Shown: positions 36,707-48,314, counted from the first letter of the stretch. The stretch: 64,000 nucleotides of DNA from Boswellia sacra (GCA_013180625.2 SNVD02006168.1:180230-244229), one strand, 5' to 3'. Notes: generated by a model from the sequence alone, not told the origin. Numbers and translations: made by a program.

Positions 36707-38577
36707 TGTTGACCCAGGTATGGCAACCCAAGAGGGGGGGGGGGGGGGGGGGGGGGGGTGAATTGGTTTTTTTATTTATAAAAATGGATTTAGAAAACTT
36801 TTCTTGGAAGATTAAAATTAGTTCACTCTTTCTTTGAGAATAAAGGTGAAGAAGATGAAAATATAGGTTATCTAAGATGCAATCAAGAGCATAACAATAT
36901 TGAACAATCACAAGTGCAAGTAAATGTAAAGAGGAAAGGGATAGAGAGAGTGCAAACTCGATTTACGTAGTTCGGCAAACCTTGCCTACGTCCACGGGCT
37001 CCTAGCTCCACGAGCTAAGCTTTCCACTAAGTTGTAGAAATCTTTACAACTTGCTTGATGAACCACCTCACCAAGACTTTTTCTTCCAACTCTTGATAAC
37101 ACCACACCAAGAGTTCTTCTTGATGAACAACCTCACCAAGGCAACTTCCTTCAACTTTTGATAACACCACACCAAGAGTTCTTCTTGATGAACAACCTCA
37201 CCAAGGTAACTTCCTTCAACTCTTGATAACACCACACCAAGAGTTCTTCTTGATGAACAACCTCACCAAGGCAACTTCTTCAACTATTGATAACACCACA
37301 CCAAGAGTTCTTCTTGATGAACAACCTCACCAAGGAAAGAGTTCTCTCAAGGATAACTTTTATCCTTTACAAGAAGATCTCGCTCTCACTACAATACAAG
37401 GACAAAGAAAATTTTTACAACAAAAGTACAATTCTCTTCAAAGAGTAGATAAAGAATATAAAAGCTCTCTAGACTTGATATTTCTTTTGTTTTTTTTGCT
37501 TGATAGATTCTTCTCTTCTTCTTGCTCTTTGTTGCTGAATGCATGGGAGAAGGGCTCCTTTTATAGGCAAATGGGATGAACTTAATCAAATGAAGACACC
37601 ATCTTTAAATTTTCTGCCTACCATAAAAACCGTAATTTTGTCTGCCATTTTTGTCAATGTTCCATTTGAAATTTGAAAATCTAAAACAACATAAAAGATC
37701 TGTACATTTGAATAACCTTTCCAACGCATCAAGAATCAAGTCATTTGGATATCTGTAGCTCAAGATATGGCCAAAAAACCATTCGGTGCTCATGTGACTT
37801 GATTTTTCTTCCTTGTGTCAGTCCACCGAATTGAGTGATAATTCTGTCAGCCTTCCGTTTAAAATTTGAATTTCTTCAAAACATAAAAGACCTGCATATT
37901 TGAATTAGCTTTTTAAAACATTAAAAATCAAAGCATTTTAATATCTCTATCTCAAGATATGGACAAAACATCATTCGATGCTCATATGAGTTGATTTTTC
38001 TTCTCTGTGTCAGTCCACCGAATTGCATGTCAATTATGTCAGCCTTCCATTTGAAATTTGAATTTCTTCAAAACATATGAAATGTGCCTCATTATGTCCT
38101 CTTTCCAATGCCATAAGAATCAAGTCATTTTGATTTTTCTAGCTCAAGATATGTCTAAAAGAGTATTCGGTGCTCATGTCAGCTGCTTCCATTTGTCTTT
38201 CAACTTGCATAATGATTTGGACAACCTTACACTTGAAATTCGAATTTCTTTGAAACATATGAAATATTATAAATTGAGTAAGCTTTCCAAAGGCTTAAGA
38301 ATCACATTATTTGGACATCTATAGAGATATATATGATCAATTGATTGAACATTGCTCATGTGTCATATTCCTTGAGTCAAACCTTGTTCTTAAACTTTTG
38401 TGCCTTTAACATGTAGTCTTCTCCTTAGCTTCAACACTTCATTTTAATAAGCCTCTTCTTGATTTTACAATTATTTCAATGATATTACTCTTGCACATAA
38501 ATAAACATGTTAGTAAATCACAATAAATCAATATGTATTGTTATCATCAAAATTATCATGTAGGCTTAGGGCTAACA
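36707..38577 (-). repeat. Element B 5' LTR (right) with 25-G run
   Basis: 1871 bp; four good copies of the 65-bp repeat (37055-37340). A run of 25 G at 36734-36758 stands where the left LTR has 7. TATA complement at 37559-37565. Confidence 0.9.
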
Positions 38578-38582
38578 CTTAT

Positions 38583-38609
38583 GAGTGTATGCCTCTCATC
38601 TTCACAACA
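38583..38609 (+). repeat. 3' LTR of copia 3, piece 3 of 3
   Basis: GAGTGTATGCCTCTCATC followed by TTCACAACA matches the last bases of the 5' LTR (GTGTGCCTCTTATCTTCACAATA). It completes the LTR after element B and ends in CAACA. Confidence 0.8.
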
Positions 38610-38792
38610 ATTTCACTATCTTCGAAAAGAATAATACAGTTTTCAATTCACAGTGAAAGGAAAAAAAAAAGACAGAGAAAAATGACAAGCTTCAATTGAT
38701 AGTGAAAATTAAAAAAAATACTTTTCCTCCTTCTATAATAATTGATTTCCCGTTATACAAATACTTTCAAAACAACTTTTAGTTAGAGAGAG

Positions 38793-38910
38793 ATGGAGAC
38801 TATCGTAGTTCCAAGCTCTATAAGTACATCAACAACTGATAAGGAAACGAGCATCCTTGATTCCCCACAAAAGCTTGATATTAGAGCTTTGTTCGTCCTC
38901 AAATCAAGAG
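38793..38910 (+). pseudogene. GABA transporter 1-like copy 3, exon 1 remnant
   Basis: ATG 38793 opens 118 bp (three longer than exon 1 of the intact copy) ending at the same phase before a GT donor at 38911. Shared phrases with 12217-12331 include VPSS, DKET, DSP and ALFVLKSR. No exon 2 (GSWLHCGYHLTT) is found downstream, so the gene is truncated, apparently by later insertions starting with the CACTA end at 40193 or by deletion. It shows the transporter array had at least three members. Confidence 0.8.
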
Positions 38911-40192
38911 GTTAGTGAGGGATGAGAAAATGAATAATAAGTTTTACTCTTTCTTTAAACTATTCGAAAGGTCTAAATTCTATTATTGCTCTTCTATTTC
39001 CATGTTAGGTTCAAAGGTAAGAAATAGAATCTGTGTCTCAAACTCTTCCCATGTAATATTCAAACTTTATTATATAAAGGTGTTACATTATTTACGTTAT
39101 TTAAGTTATAGCAAGGATGTATATATGTATATATATGTGTAAATTTACTTATTTTATATTAGGTTTACACCTGTACCTGTTTAGGGTTACACCTGTATCT
39201 GTTTCCAATCAGGCTTAGGGTATAATTCAGGCTATTGTATATAAATTAGTTTTAGTCAATATCATTTTATATGCGTAATATCTTTTGTGTTTGCGTTCGA
39301 CTAGGGTTTTGAACATTACAACTTTGGCGTTCTAAGTGTAGGCGGCTGTGAAGATAGTTTGATTTGTGTAGCGTATTCATCAAGTTATGGTAAGTGAGAA
39401 GTTTGATTTCGTTAGATTGAATTAATGATTAGAGAAAATATTTCTAAGTCAGATTTTATTTTTATTGTGTATTCAATGATTTTTCATGTTAAAGTAAAGA
39501 ATATAAGTATCAATCAAAATACAACTCCCCTTGGTTCACTTTGAGAAGAAGTAAGAGTTTTGCTATGACTTTGTTTATTTATATTTTGAGATATTATCCA
39601 TGAGTCCACAATTTGTTTTATGTTGGAAATTAAGTTCTATATACATTGAAACATATTACGTTTGAGTGATTGATTGTTATTTACGTTGTGATATTGACTA
39701 ATATACTGTGAATATGGACTTAATTAGAAGAGTCTATATAGATGCTGATTTCATGAATTTTAATTTGTGATAATTTTACACATTTAAAGTTAATATTTTT
39801 ATTAAGGTTTTAAGACATGAAATTAGATATAATAAATTTTTTTCTTAAAATCGCCTATAAAACTAATTTAGAAAGATTTTTAAAACTGGTTTTACATGCT
39901 GAAAATTTGAATTGTCTAAAAGCCATACTTGAATTTAAGAATTTTATTTCTTTCCAGTTGATCTCCAAAAATTGTGAAATTTTTTATGCTGGGTTCATTT
40001 ACATGTTTACAATGATTCTACATATTTTTGTAATTTTATGCCCAATATTTAATTCTATAAAAATTTTCTAAGTGAACTGACTCACTGATTACCACAATTT
40101 AATGGTTTTCTGGTATCTAAAAAATTAATTTAATTAAAATATATTTTGTCAATAAGAGACTATAAAAAAATTCGTGGGACATCATATCCATG
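38911..40192. other. Non-coding AT-rich region, possible old LTR scrap
   Basis: No exon of the transporter is seen. Around 39160-39330 two similar phrases (TTACACCTGTACCTGTTTAG and TTACACCTGTATCTGTTTCC) and a following ACATTACAACTTTGGCG resemble LTR/leader sequence, but no partner LTR was found. Confidence 0.4.
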
Positions 40193-40431
40193 CACTACAA
40201 AAAAAAAATTTATAAGTCGCTCTTTTGCGGCAGCATTAAAACCCGACGTAAATGACTTTGCGCGAACAACGCCTCCACCCCCAAATAAGGCAGTGTTACC
40301 CCAATGCAAATGACTTCTAATCTTTTTGTTAACCCTAACATCAATTCTTCCGCATTTGTCAACTCTGTTACGATTTCTCTCTGATCAATTCTTCTGCATT
40401 TGTTTTTGTTTGTGATTTCTAGAATGCAGTT

Positions 40432-40600
40432 TTGGTAATTTGCATTTGCTCTCTACTCTTTCTCTTCTCCTTTGATTCACACATTTGTTTCTACGTTTTG
40501 GTGAGTTAAATTTGCGTTTGCCATAGATCTCTCTCTCTCTCTCTCTAATCAGGCGTTTTGGTAATTTACGTTTGCTGTCTACTCTTTCTCTTCTCCTTCT
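40432..40600. repeat. Imperfect direct repeat in CT-rich leader-like sequence
   Basis: The phrase TTTTGGTAATTTGCATTTGC, with the following CTCTACTCTTTCTCTTCTCC, occurs near 40432 and again near 40555, separated by a (CT)n run at about 40527-40545. It resembles captured 5' untranslated sequence. Confidence 0.55.
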
Positions 40601-40639
40601 AGCTCTACTCTTGCATTTGCTAATTAAGGTAACTATTTA

Positions 40640-41460
40640 CTCTTGCGTTTGCTGTAGATTAAAGTTTTTTATTACAGTTTTTGTAGTTGCATTTGCATTT
40701 GCTGACATTTGGTTTCTATTTGCTCAATTTGGTCTGTAAAAGCCTTTATTTCTTCTGGTTTGGACAGTGGTTTCAACAGGTGTGTGAAGGAAAGCTTCAT
40801 TTACAGGTGTGAGGAAAGCTTTAGTGAGTAACTCTCTCTGCTCAGTTTCTCTTTTGCAAATTTGTGATATATTCATGTAATTTGTAATCATATAAGGTAT
40901 TTGCTGCTTGTGTCGTGATGCTCTACTTTGGAAGAGAGGCTTGCTCTGCCTGAACTGAGAGGCTGCAAGGAGGCTTGCTTTGTTTTGAACGGATAAAAAT
41001 GTTTGTAAAAGTTTTTAAAAGTTTGCTGCAGTGCTGGATAAAAATGTTAGTCAGCTTTTAGACTGTTGTGCTATGCATGCTTGGCTTGTTTGGTTTAGGA
41101 TTTATACACTAGCTATGATGTGGTTTGTTCTTGTATTGAGTTCATTCTTGTCGTTCAAATCATATGCAGAGGGAAAAAAAAGAACTTGCAGGATCTAAGT
41201 AGTGTTTTTTTTTATTTATGTCAACAGCTTTTAGGAGAACTCTAATTGCTAATTTTTTTTTTAGTTTATCACTTTGCTTACTTTGTTCGTGAAGTGAAAA
41301 CATACAGATCCTTTGCTTTTGCATAATCAAATGCTATTGAGGCTTGGCTCCTCAGAAAATGGATCTCTAATGTGATTTTTTATGTCGTAGTAATTGTTTG
41401 TTATTGGTCAAAGTCTTACAATTTCATACTTAAATGCCAGAACCGAAGTACAGAGTTTTT
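40640..41460. other. Non-coding sequence within the second CACTA element
   Basis: No protein homology recognised. Splice-like GTGAG/CAG sites are present, but no exon can be supported. Confidence 0.4.
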
Positions 41461-41891
41461 TTATTCGAACAAATTTTCTGGTTCTGTTTTTTTTTTTCAA
41501 TTCTTCTTCTTTTGTTTTCTGGATCAAATTATTTGTCATATTAAAAATAAACTCTTTTAATCTACTTTACTCCAAATACTTATTCATGCTTTTTTGCAAT
41601 AGCAATGAGAGTAGAGTTTAATATCTCAAAGTTTGGAGGACTTGAGGTGCCTATTCTACACTATCATTTTTCATTAAGAGTTTATCTATGGACTGTGACT
41701 GTCACGCTCTAGTAGAATTTTCAGTTCTAGACTTACCAATTTCTTTCTCTCTCAAAATTATTGTGATCATCATTTCAGTCAGTGGGATATGACATATCTA
41801 TATGACTTTATTTATCTTTGAAGAAACTTTTTAACACTGTCTACTTTATGCACTTTGTTGCAAGTAACTTCTCTTTTTCTTTCAAATCTAG

Positions 41892-42059
41892 GGACCACAT
41901 CTCTTTGCTTCTACTGGGAGTGACCTCAGGCGTTATGGTCAGGAGAGCACTGTGTTTGCAGGATATCACTATGACATTAAGTTTCTAAAAATTCATGGCA
42001 GAAGTAGATTTCCTGGTCTAAACATTTGGCTAAGGAATGGGCAAAAAGTTGAGGTGAAG
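41892..42059 (+). pseudogene. Captured 2-oxoglutarate/Fe(II) dioxygenase exon
   Basis: An AG acceptor at 41890-41891 opens 56 codons reading GPHLFASTGSDLRRYGQEST then VFAGYHYDIKFLKIHGRSRF and PGLNIWLRNGQKVEV. HYD is the His-X-Asp part of the iron-binding triad and the GRSRFPGL phrase belongs to plant 2OG-Fe(II) oxygenases. The distal His and the 2OG-binding Arg are absent. No GT donor follows at the expected end (GAAGTTTC). A single exon cannot be an enzyme. Confidence 0.75.
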
Positions 42060-43884
42060 TTTCTTTCCAAAACTAGTTGTTGATATTAGAAAAAGGAAAA
42101 GAAACAAAACAACTTCTCTATCAGGCCAAGTATAAGCGAGCTTCCTCTTCTCAGTAGCTATAATTTGGCCAAGTCTAAGTGAGTTCATTTTCTCGAGAGT
42201 GGTTAGCTTGACGTTATTTAAAGGGCATGGTTGAAGTAATTAATGATAGATTGGGGTGACGTTATATACACATATATATTGTGCTTTTAAATTAGCTAGC
42301 TATAATATTTTAATGATAAAGCTACTCTTCTTTGATGGACAATTCTAAACTTAAGATCATAAAAATGAGAAATTAATTAATGAGTAACTACACGTTAATA
42401 GCTTATCAATTGTATGTATTTTTTAGGTTTGGCTAATTTTATATTAATTCAATTAATATATTCAATTAGTTATGATTTATTGATTAAGAATTTGTTGGCG
42501 ATGTTAGGTGTTTAATTAGGGAATTGTGTGGCTGATGATTTATTGCTTGTTGTGGAAGACGTGGCGGAGGAGCGGGTGAGTCTTGCCAGGTTGATTTGTC
42601 AACTAAATTTTTTAATTTTATTTTGTAATATAAATTTTAAATCTAGTTTATGATTTCCTCGCATAAAATTTCATTTGCCTTTTGAATAGCTAATATAATT
42701 CTCTGAACCTAATATAATTCTCTGAACCTTTATGAAAATTAAGTATCAATGTTTTCGAATTAAGAGCGAGTCAATAATCACAAAATTAAAGAAAAAAATA
42801 TTATTATTCCGAAATGATGAACCAAATTATATAATATAAAATTTTAAATCTGCTTTATGATATCCCCACATAAAATAGAGTTTAATTAAGAGATAATTTT
42901 AATTTTTTTGGTTATTCATTTTTTAGTTGGATCTAGCTATTGCATATTTGAAGTCAATTTCAACAGTTTCAATAATTTTAAACATTCAAAACCATTGTTA
43001 TTTTTGTTTTATAATTATTGAAATCAAGGAATACTTTGAATATTTTATTTTCAAAATATATCTTATTAAAATTTGTTTGTGTAGCTTTTTGAGAAATATT
43101 TTCCACGTTATCGAGTTTTTAATAGAGTAGATAGACAAAAAATGTTGATAAGTTAACTGAAAAGATAAAACCACCGAAAGCAAACCTAATCACAACCTTT
43201 TAGCATGAGGGCATTAACAATTAATTAGCATAAAGAAAGACGTAGATGAAGTCTTTTGAGTGTCTTGTCTTTGGATGCTAGACTCTTAAATTCAAAAAGA
43301 AAAAAAAGAAAAAAAGAAATGCATCTTTGAAACATTCCCAAAGCAAAGACAAACATTGAAAGCAACATTCTAACAACTCCATACTTTAGCAGGGAGATGG
43401 TTATACATTTGCTAACTGTTTGAGCCATTAACTCAAAAACTACAAATTTTCCTAATTAGTAATCGCCAAAGATTCAGGATTTGTATCTTAGGCTGCTGAG
43501 TTCTTTGATTCTGATTGCACAAAAGGTACTGCAATCTGTTCAGAAGGCTTTATCCGCAATTTGTTTCAGAATTTGTCATATTGGAATTCTTTCCTCTCTC
43601 AAGTTCGTACTTTAGTGCTTAAACCCATCTTTCATTCTATTATTTCACATGTTTCATAGGCGATCTTATCTTGTAAATTGTAAATTATGTGTTGATAAGA
43701 TGTAAATGTATGAATATTACATTGTATGCATGTTTGATTGTTTCATGTATTGTATGTTAATAAGATGTTAAAAACTAAATGACTTGTTTTCTTGTATACT
43801 TAGATTAACATTATGTGAATACATATATTTATCCAAATTTTTAAAATAGAAGTACTTAAAGAACAATACTTTTTTTTAACAATT
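42060..43884. other. Non-coding AT-rich sequence in the duplicated block
   Basis: No coding homology seen on either strand. Short duplicated phrase CTAATATAATTCTCTGAACC occurs twice in tandem near 42691-42730. Confidence 0.45.
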
Positions 43885-44310
43885 TCATTCACTAACTAAA
43901 ATCCATTCACCTTAAACAACCCATAACCAAAATCAATTCATCTAAATAGCCCATAATCTAAATTAATTGTCTTAAATACCCCTAGCCCAAATCAATTCCC
44001 ATAGACACCCTATAACTCAAATCAATTCACCCAAACACCCTATAACCCAAATCAATCACATAAACAGCCATAACCCAAATCAATTCACATTAACACCCAT
44101 AGCCCAAGTCAATTCAGCTAAACACCCCATAATCTAAATCAGTTGCCTTAAACACCCATAACCCATATCAATTCCCCTAAACACCCTTTATCCCAAATCA
44201 ATTCCCTTAAACACCCTATAACCCAAATCAATTCATATGAACGCCCTAACCTAAATCAGTTCACCTAAACACCTCATAACCTAAATCAATTCACCCTATA
44301 AACCTTTCTT
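43885..44310. repeat. 30-bp minisatellite
   Basis: About 14 imperfect copies of a unit close to AACACCCTATAACCCAAATC followed by AATTCACCTA. It recurs at 50308-50733 in the second block. The CCCTAAA-like phrases are inside a longer unit and do not make a telomere repeat. Confidence 0.85.
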
Positions 44311-44743
44311 ATAATTTCTTCTCTTGTTTAGATTAAGGCCTCGTTAAGCAAGTTTTAGGATAATATAGGTTTTAAATCTTAGATACCAAGTACTATTGTA
44401 CCTAAGATTTAATTAGATATGTTAATCATTATATTAATTCATGCATTTAACCTTAGACCCATTCAAGAATTATTAATAGAAATATGTTTTTTCACATAGG
44501 ATGATGATGAAGATCATAATGTCTAATAATAATTCTTGAATTGTCCGGTTGGACAGTTTAAGAATGTATAAGTTTGTATAGCAATTAGTATAATACCTCA
44601 GGTTTTGTTTCACTTGATGGATTTTCAGTGGCACTCTTTTTGTTCTCTGGGTACATATTAGATGAATGTGGTGTTTTATAACATACACAAATCATTATAT
44701 TCAAAGAAGGGAAAAAGTACAGATAGAATAAGTGTATTCATGG

Positions 44744-45229
44744 AGACTAGAGTGGGACGTGATGGTAGGGTAGTTGATGATGAAAGCAATGAAATTATTG
44801 TAAGTATTGCAAATTAATAATTTATTTTAAGTTTAATTTTGAATCATTTTATTTATATGAATGCTTCTTTTGTAGAGCCAATTCACTGATCATCTATCTC
44901 AATTGCCTCAAGAAGAACAAACCAATGTGGCAAGGGATAAAATATTCACCAATATTTTGGGACCTGATGGTCATGGATATGCTAAGACTTTTGGTCGTGG
45001 GCTATCACCATCAGATGTGAGATGCCAAAGTTCTACTCAGAATGAGGCGAAAAGGCAAGAGGAGATGAGTGCACTAAAATCTCAATATGTTGAATTGAAG
45101 AATGACTATGATGGTTTAAAGGTTGAGCATAACAATTTGAAGATCGAGCATGACACTTTGAAGGATGAACATAATAATATGAAGGTACAATTTGAGCTAA
45201 TGCAGTCATTCTTGCAATGTAATTTTTAG
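44744..45229 (+). pseudogene. Plant CACTA (En/Spm, Transposase_24/Ptta-like) transposase C-terminal relic, copy 1
   Basis: A first exon 44744-44799 (METRVGRDGRVVDDES) ends at GTAAGT. The second begins at 44876 after an AG and carries DKIFTNILGPDGHGYAKTFG, then a Glu/Lys/Asn heptad-like coiled coil (LKVEHNNLKIEHDTLKDEHN) to a TAG at 45227-45229. After the stop the frame continues FDEEMRQTRSEQ to a donor, and a short final exon VHDASSAHRLH near 45356-45388. This layout matches the C-terminal part of plant En/Spm-like transposases. The main DDE catalytic part is not present. Confidence 0.68.
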
Positions 45230-45388
45230 AATTTTGATGAGGAGATGCGCCAAACAAGGAGTGAACAGGTATAAAAGAAATTCTTAATCATACTTCTTAG
45301 AAAATTTAGTATTTGTAAGATAAATTATAAGTTTTATGTTTTTTATTGACAGGTTCACGATGCCTCTAGTGCGCATCGATTGCATTAA

Positions 45389-46128
45389 CTTATGGTTAGT
45401 ATTATTTATTGTGTATCGAGTATTTGGATTATGATTTGGAATTTACATTTAAATGGTTTTTCGGCTTTTACAGTGTAAGTTGGATACTTGAAATTGGTTA
45501 TGAAATGGAATGATTTTTCAGTATGAATCAACTACTGGTTTGTTAATTATTATTATTCTAAATGGCCTGCTCATCATGCTGATTTATATGTTTTCGAATT
45601 TTTGTGGAAATGCATTGAGTTAATGGGTTTTTTGCTGAGTGCTCTTATTTGCCTGTAAATTTTTGACAATGTTTGAAGCGTTAATGTTGGGCATTGAGGA
45701 ATGTGATTGCAAGTGGGCTTGGTGATCCTTGAAGGGTATTTGTTGGAGATGATTGTCTGATTAACATATTCCTTAATCATGCAATGATTGGACAAACTTA
45801 GCTTTAAATTGATTGATGATTGATCAACCTATTATCTTGTTTGTTTAAAGTTAAATTGATTTAAAAAGGATATTTAATTGAAGGGTATTTTTCTGGTTTA
45901 TCAACCTATTAAAGTTAGTTCAAAGTTGTTAAATCACTAATAATTGGAGAGAAATCTTGTGAGGATAGTAAAGATTCTGAACATGATGGATTTAATAATA
46001 GATTAATATGGTGGCAGTTTCTTGCTGAGTTGTTGTATTGATTGATATTCATTGATGGTTTTCTTTGCTGGTGTTGTTTCATTTCTTCATGATGTAGTTA
46101 GTTACTTTGTGATTTATGGAGATGATAG
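45389..46128. other. Non-coding sequence between transposase relic and LTR
   Basis: AT-rich; no ORF homology. It runs directly into the TGTTAGCCC start of an LTR. Confidence 0.45.
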
Positions 46129-47880
46129 TGTTAGCCCTAAGGCTATATGATAATTTTGATGATAACAATACACATTGATTCATTGAGATTTACTAACATG
46201 TTTATTTATGTGCAAGATTAAAATCATTAAAATAATTGTAAAATCAAGAAGAGGCTTATTAAAATAAAGTGTTGAAGCTAAGGAGAAGACTACATGTTAA
46301 AGGCACAAAAGTTTAAGAACAAGGTTTGATTCAAGGAATGTGACACATGAGCAATGTTTAATCAATTGGTCATATATTTCTCTACAAATGCCCAAATTAC
46401 CTGATTCTTGAGCCTTTGGAAAGCTTACTCAATTTATAACATTTCATATGTTTTAATGAAATTCAAATTTAAAGTGCAAGGTTGTCCAAATCATCATGCA
46501 AGTTGAAAGACAAATGGAAGCAGCTGACATGAGCACCGAATACTCTTTTGGACATATTTTGAGCTAGAAAAATCAAAATGACTTGATTCTTGTGGAATTA
46601 GAAAGATGACTTAATGGGGAACATTTCATATGTTTTGAAGAAATTCAAATTTCAAATGGAAGGCTGACATAATTGACATGCAATTCGGTGGACTGACACA
46701 GAGAAGAAAATCAACTCACATTACGCACCAATGGTTTTTTTTGGCCATCTTAAGAATAGAGATTCCAAATTCTTGAATCTTATTGAGATATCCAAATTCT
46801 TTGATTCTTAATGTTTTGGAAAGCTTATTCAAATATAAGATCTTTTATGTTTTGAATAAATTCAAATTTCAAACGGAATACTGACAGAATTATCATTCAA
46901 TTCAATGGACTGACACAAGAAAGAAAAATCAAGTCACATGAGCACCGAATGGTGTTTTGGCCATATCTTGAGCTAAAGATATCCAAATGACTTGATTCTT
47001 GATGCGTTGGAAAGCTTATTCAAATGTGCAGATCTTTTATGTTTTGAAGATTTTCAAATTTAAACGGAACATTGACAAAAATGGTAGACAAAATTACGAT
47101 TTTTATGGTGGGCAGAAAATTTGGAGATGGTGTCTTCACTTGATTAAGTTCATCCTATTTGCCTATAAAAGGAGCCCTTCTCCCATGCATTCAGAAAGAG
47201 CAAGAGAAGCATCTATCAAGCAAAAAACAAGAGAAATATCAAGTCTAGAGAGCTTTTATATTCTTTATCTACTCTTTGAAGAGAGTTATACTTTTGTTGT
47301 AAAAATTATCTTTGTTCTTGTATTGTGGTGAGAGTGAGATATTATTGTAAAGGATAATAGTTATCCTTGAGAGAACTCTTGTTGTGTGTTATCAAGAGTT
47401 GAAGGAAGTTGCCTTGGTGAGGTTGTTCATCAAGAAGAACTCTTGGTGTGGTGTTATCAAGGGTTGAAGGAAGTTGCCTTGGTGAGGTTGTTCATCAAGA
47501 AGAACTCTTGGTGTGGTGTTATCAAGAGTTGAAGGAAGTTGCCTTGGTGAGGTTGTTCATCAAGAAGAACTCTTGGTGTGGTGTTATCAAGAGTTGAAGA
47601 AAAAGTCTTGGTGAGGTTGTTCATCAAGCAAGTTGTAAAGATTTCTACAACTTAGTTGAAAGCTTAGCTCGTGGAGCTAGGAGCCCGTGGACGTAGGCAA
47701 GGTTTGCCGAACCACGTAAATTGAGTTTGCACTCTCTCTATCCCTATGCTTTTTACATTTACTTGCACTTGTGATTGTTCTTTATTGCTATTCTATTGAT
47801 TGCATTCTATTTTCATCTTCTTCACCTTTATCCTCAAAGAAAGGGTTAAATAATTTTGATCTTTCAAGAAAAGTTTTCTA
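46129..47880 (+). repeat. Sirevirus-like LTR, plus strand, 3'-truncated
   Basis: Starts TGTTAGCCCTAAGGC and is collinear with the A/B LTRs in opposite orientation. It has a TATA box TATAAAA at 47164-47170 and three good copies of the 65-bp repeat (47380-47630). It breaks off after AAGTTTTCTA at 47880, about 70 bp before the expected CAACA end, and joins the second duplicated block. There is no primer-binding site or interior. Confidence 0.9.
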
Positions 47881-48314
47881 ATTTTATTCGAACAAATTTT
47901 CTGGTTCTGTTTTTTTTTTTCAATTCTTCTTCTTTTGTTTTCTGGATCAAATTATTTGTCATATTAAAAATAAACTCTTTTAATCTACTTTACTCCAAAT
48001 ACTTATTCATGCTTTTTTGCAATAGCAATGAGAGTAGAGTTTAATATCTCAAAGTTTGGAGGACTTGAGGTGCCTATTCTACACTATCATTTTTCATTAA
48101 GAGTTTATCTATGGACTGTGACTGTCACGCTCTAGTAGAATTTTCAGTTCTAGACTTACCAATTTCTTTCTCTCTCAAAATTATTGTGATCATCATTTCA
48201 GTCAGTGGGATATGACATATCTATATGACTTTATTTATCTTTGAAGAAACTTTTTAACACTGTCTACTTTATGCACTTTGTTGCAAGTAACTTCTCTTTT
48301 TCTTTCAAATCTAG

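Larger units (their letters stand above)
31466..38577 (-). mobile_element. Sirevirus-like copia element B (lacks RT/RNase H), minus strand
   Basis: LTRs 31466-33307 and 36707-38577 flank a 3.4-kb interior. TSD CTTAT is at 31461-31465 and 38578-38582. The primer-binding site complement is at 36693-36704. Polypurine-like tracts lie at about 33308-33321, 33437-33446, 33481-33489 and 33498-33507. The interior has the same two deletions as A (first zinc knuckle; RT to RNase H), so A and B are copies of one deleted ancestor. LTR divergence is roughly 3 percent over the first 270 bp by eye. Confidence 0.93.
14973..38609 (+). mobile_element. Old Ty1/copia retrotransposon 3, host of nested insertions A and B
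   Basis: The 5' LTR is 14973-15605 (633 bp). The 3' LTR survives as three blocks, 19691-19910, 31083-31465 and 38583-38609 (total about 630 bp after discounting target duplications), separated by elements A and B. Matching phrases such as GGGATTTCTTGGGTTGAAAG and GCGCAACTTCGATTTTTC occur in both LTRs. The coding region is full of stops and frameshifts. A possible 5-bp target site ATTTC flanks it (14966-14970 and 38610-38614), but two extra bases separate the left one from the LTR. Polymerase fragments resemble copia 1 (TNT1/Tork-like). Confidence 0.88.
40193..46128 (+). mobile_element. Second CACTA-type transposon, left part, with captured exon and transposase relic
   Basis: Starts CACTACAAAAAAAAAATTT at 40193, as CACTA elements do, followed by GC-containing subterminal sequence (CGCTCTTTTGCGGC, CCCGACGTAAATG). 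It contains a dioxygenase exon (41892-42059) and a plant En/Spm-type transposase fragment (44744-45229). The right TIR is not found, because Sirevirus LTR material begins at 46129. The extent to 46128 is therefore a minimum and partly inference. Confidence 0.6.
41461..46193. repeat. Large near-identical direct repeat, copy 1
   Basis: Repeats at 47884-52616 with a constant offset of 6423. By eye about five substitutions separate the copies (near 42152, 42503, 43963, 45977 and 46023). It includes the dioxygenase exon, the minisatellite, the transposase relic and the first about 65 bp of a Sirevirus LTR. Beyond 46193 the LTRs differ much more. Confidence 0.93.

Noticed and set aside
41200..41215. 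Right end (GTAGTG) of the second CACTA element near 41203
   Set aside because: AAGTAGTGTTTT lacks the T-rich run before GTAGTG and would exclude the transposase relic; probably chance.
43225..43428. 67-codon minus-strand frame identical at 49648-49851
   Set aside because: Identity reflects the duplicated block, not coding constraint; no homology seen.
43885..44310. Interstitial telomere repeat
   Set aside because: CCCTAAA-like strings occur only as part of a longer 30-bp unit; there is no run of the 7-bp plant telomere repeat.
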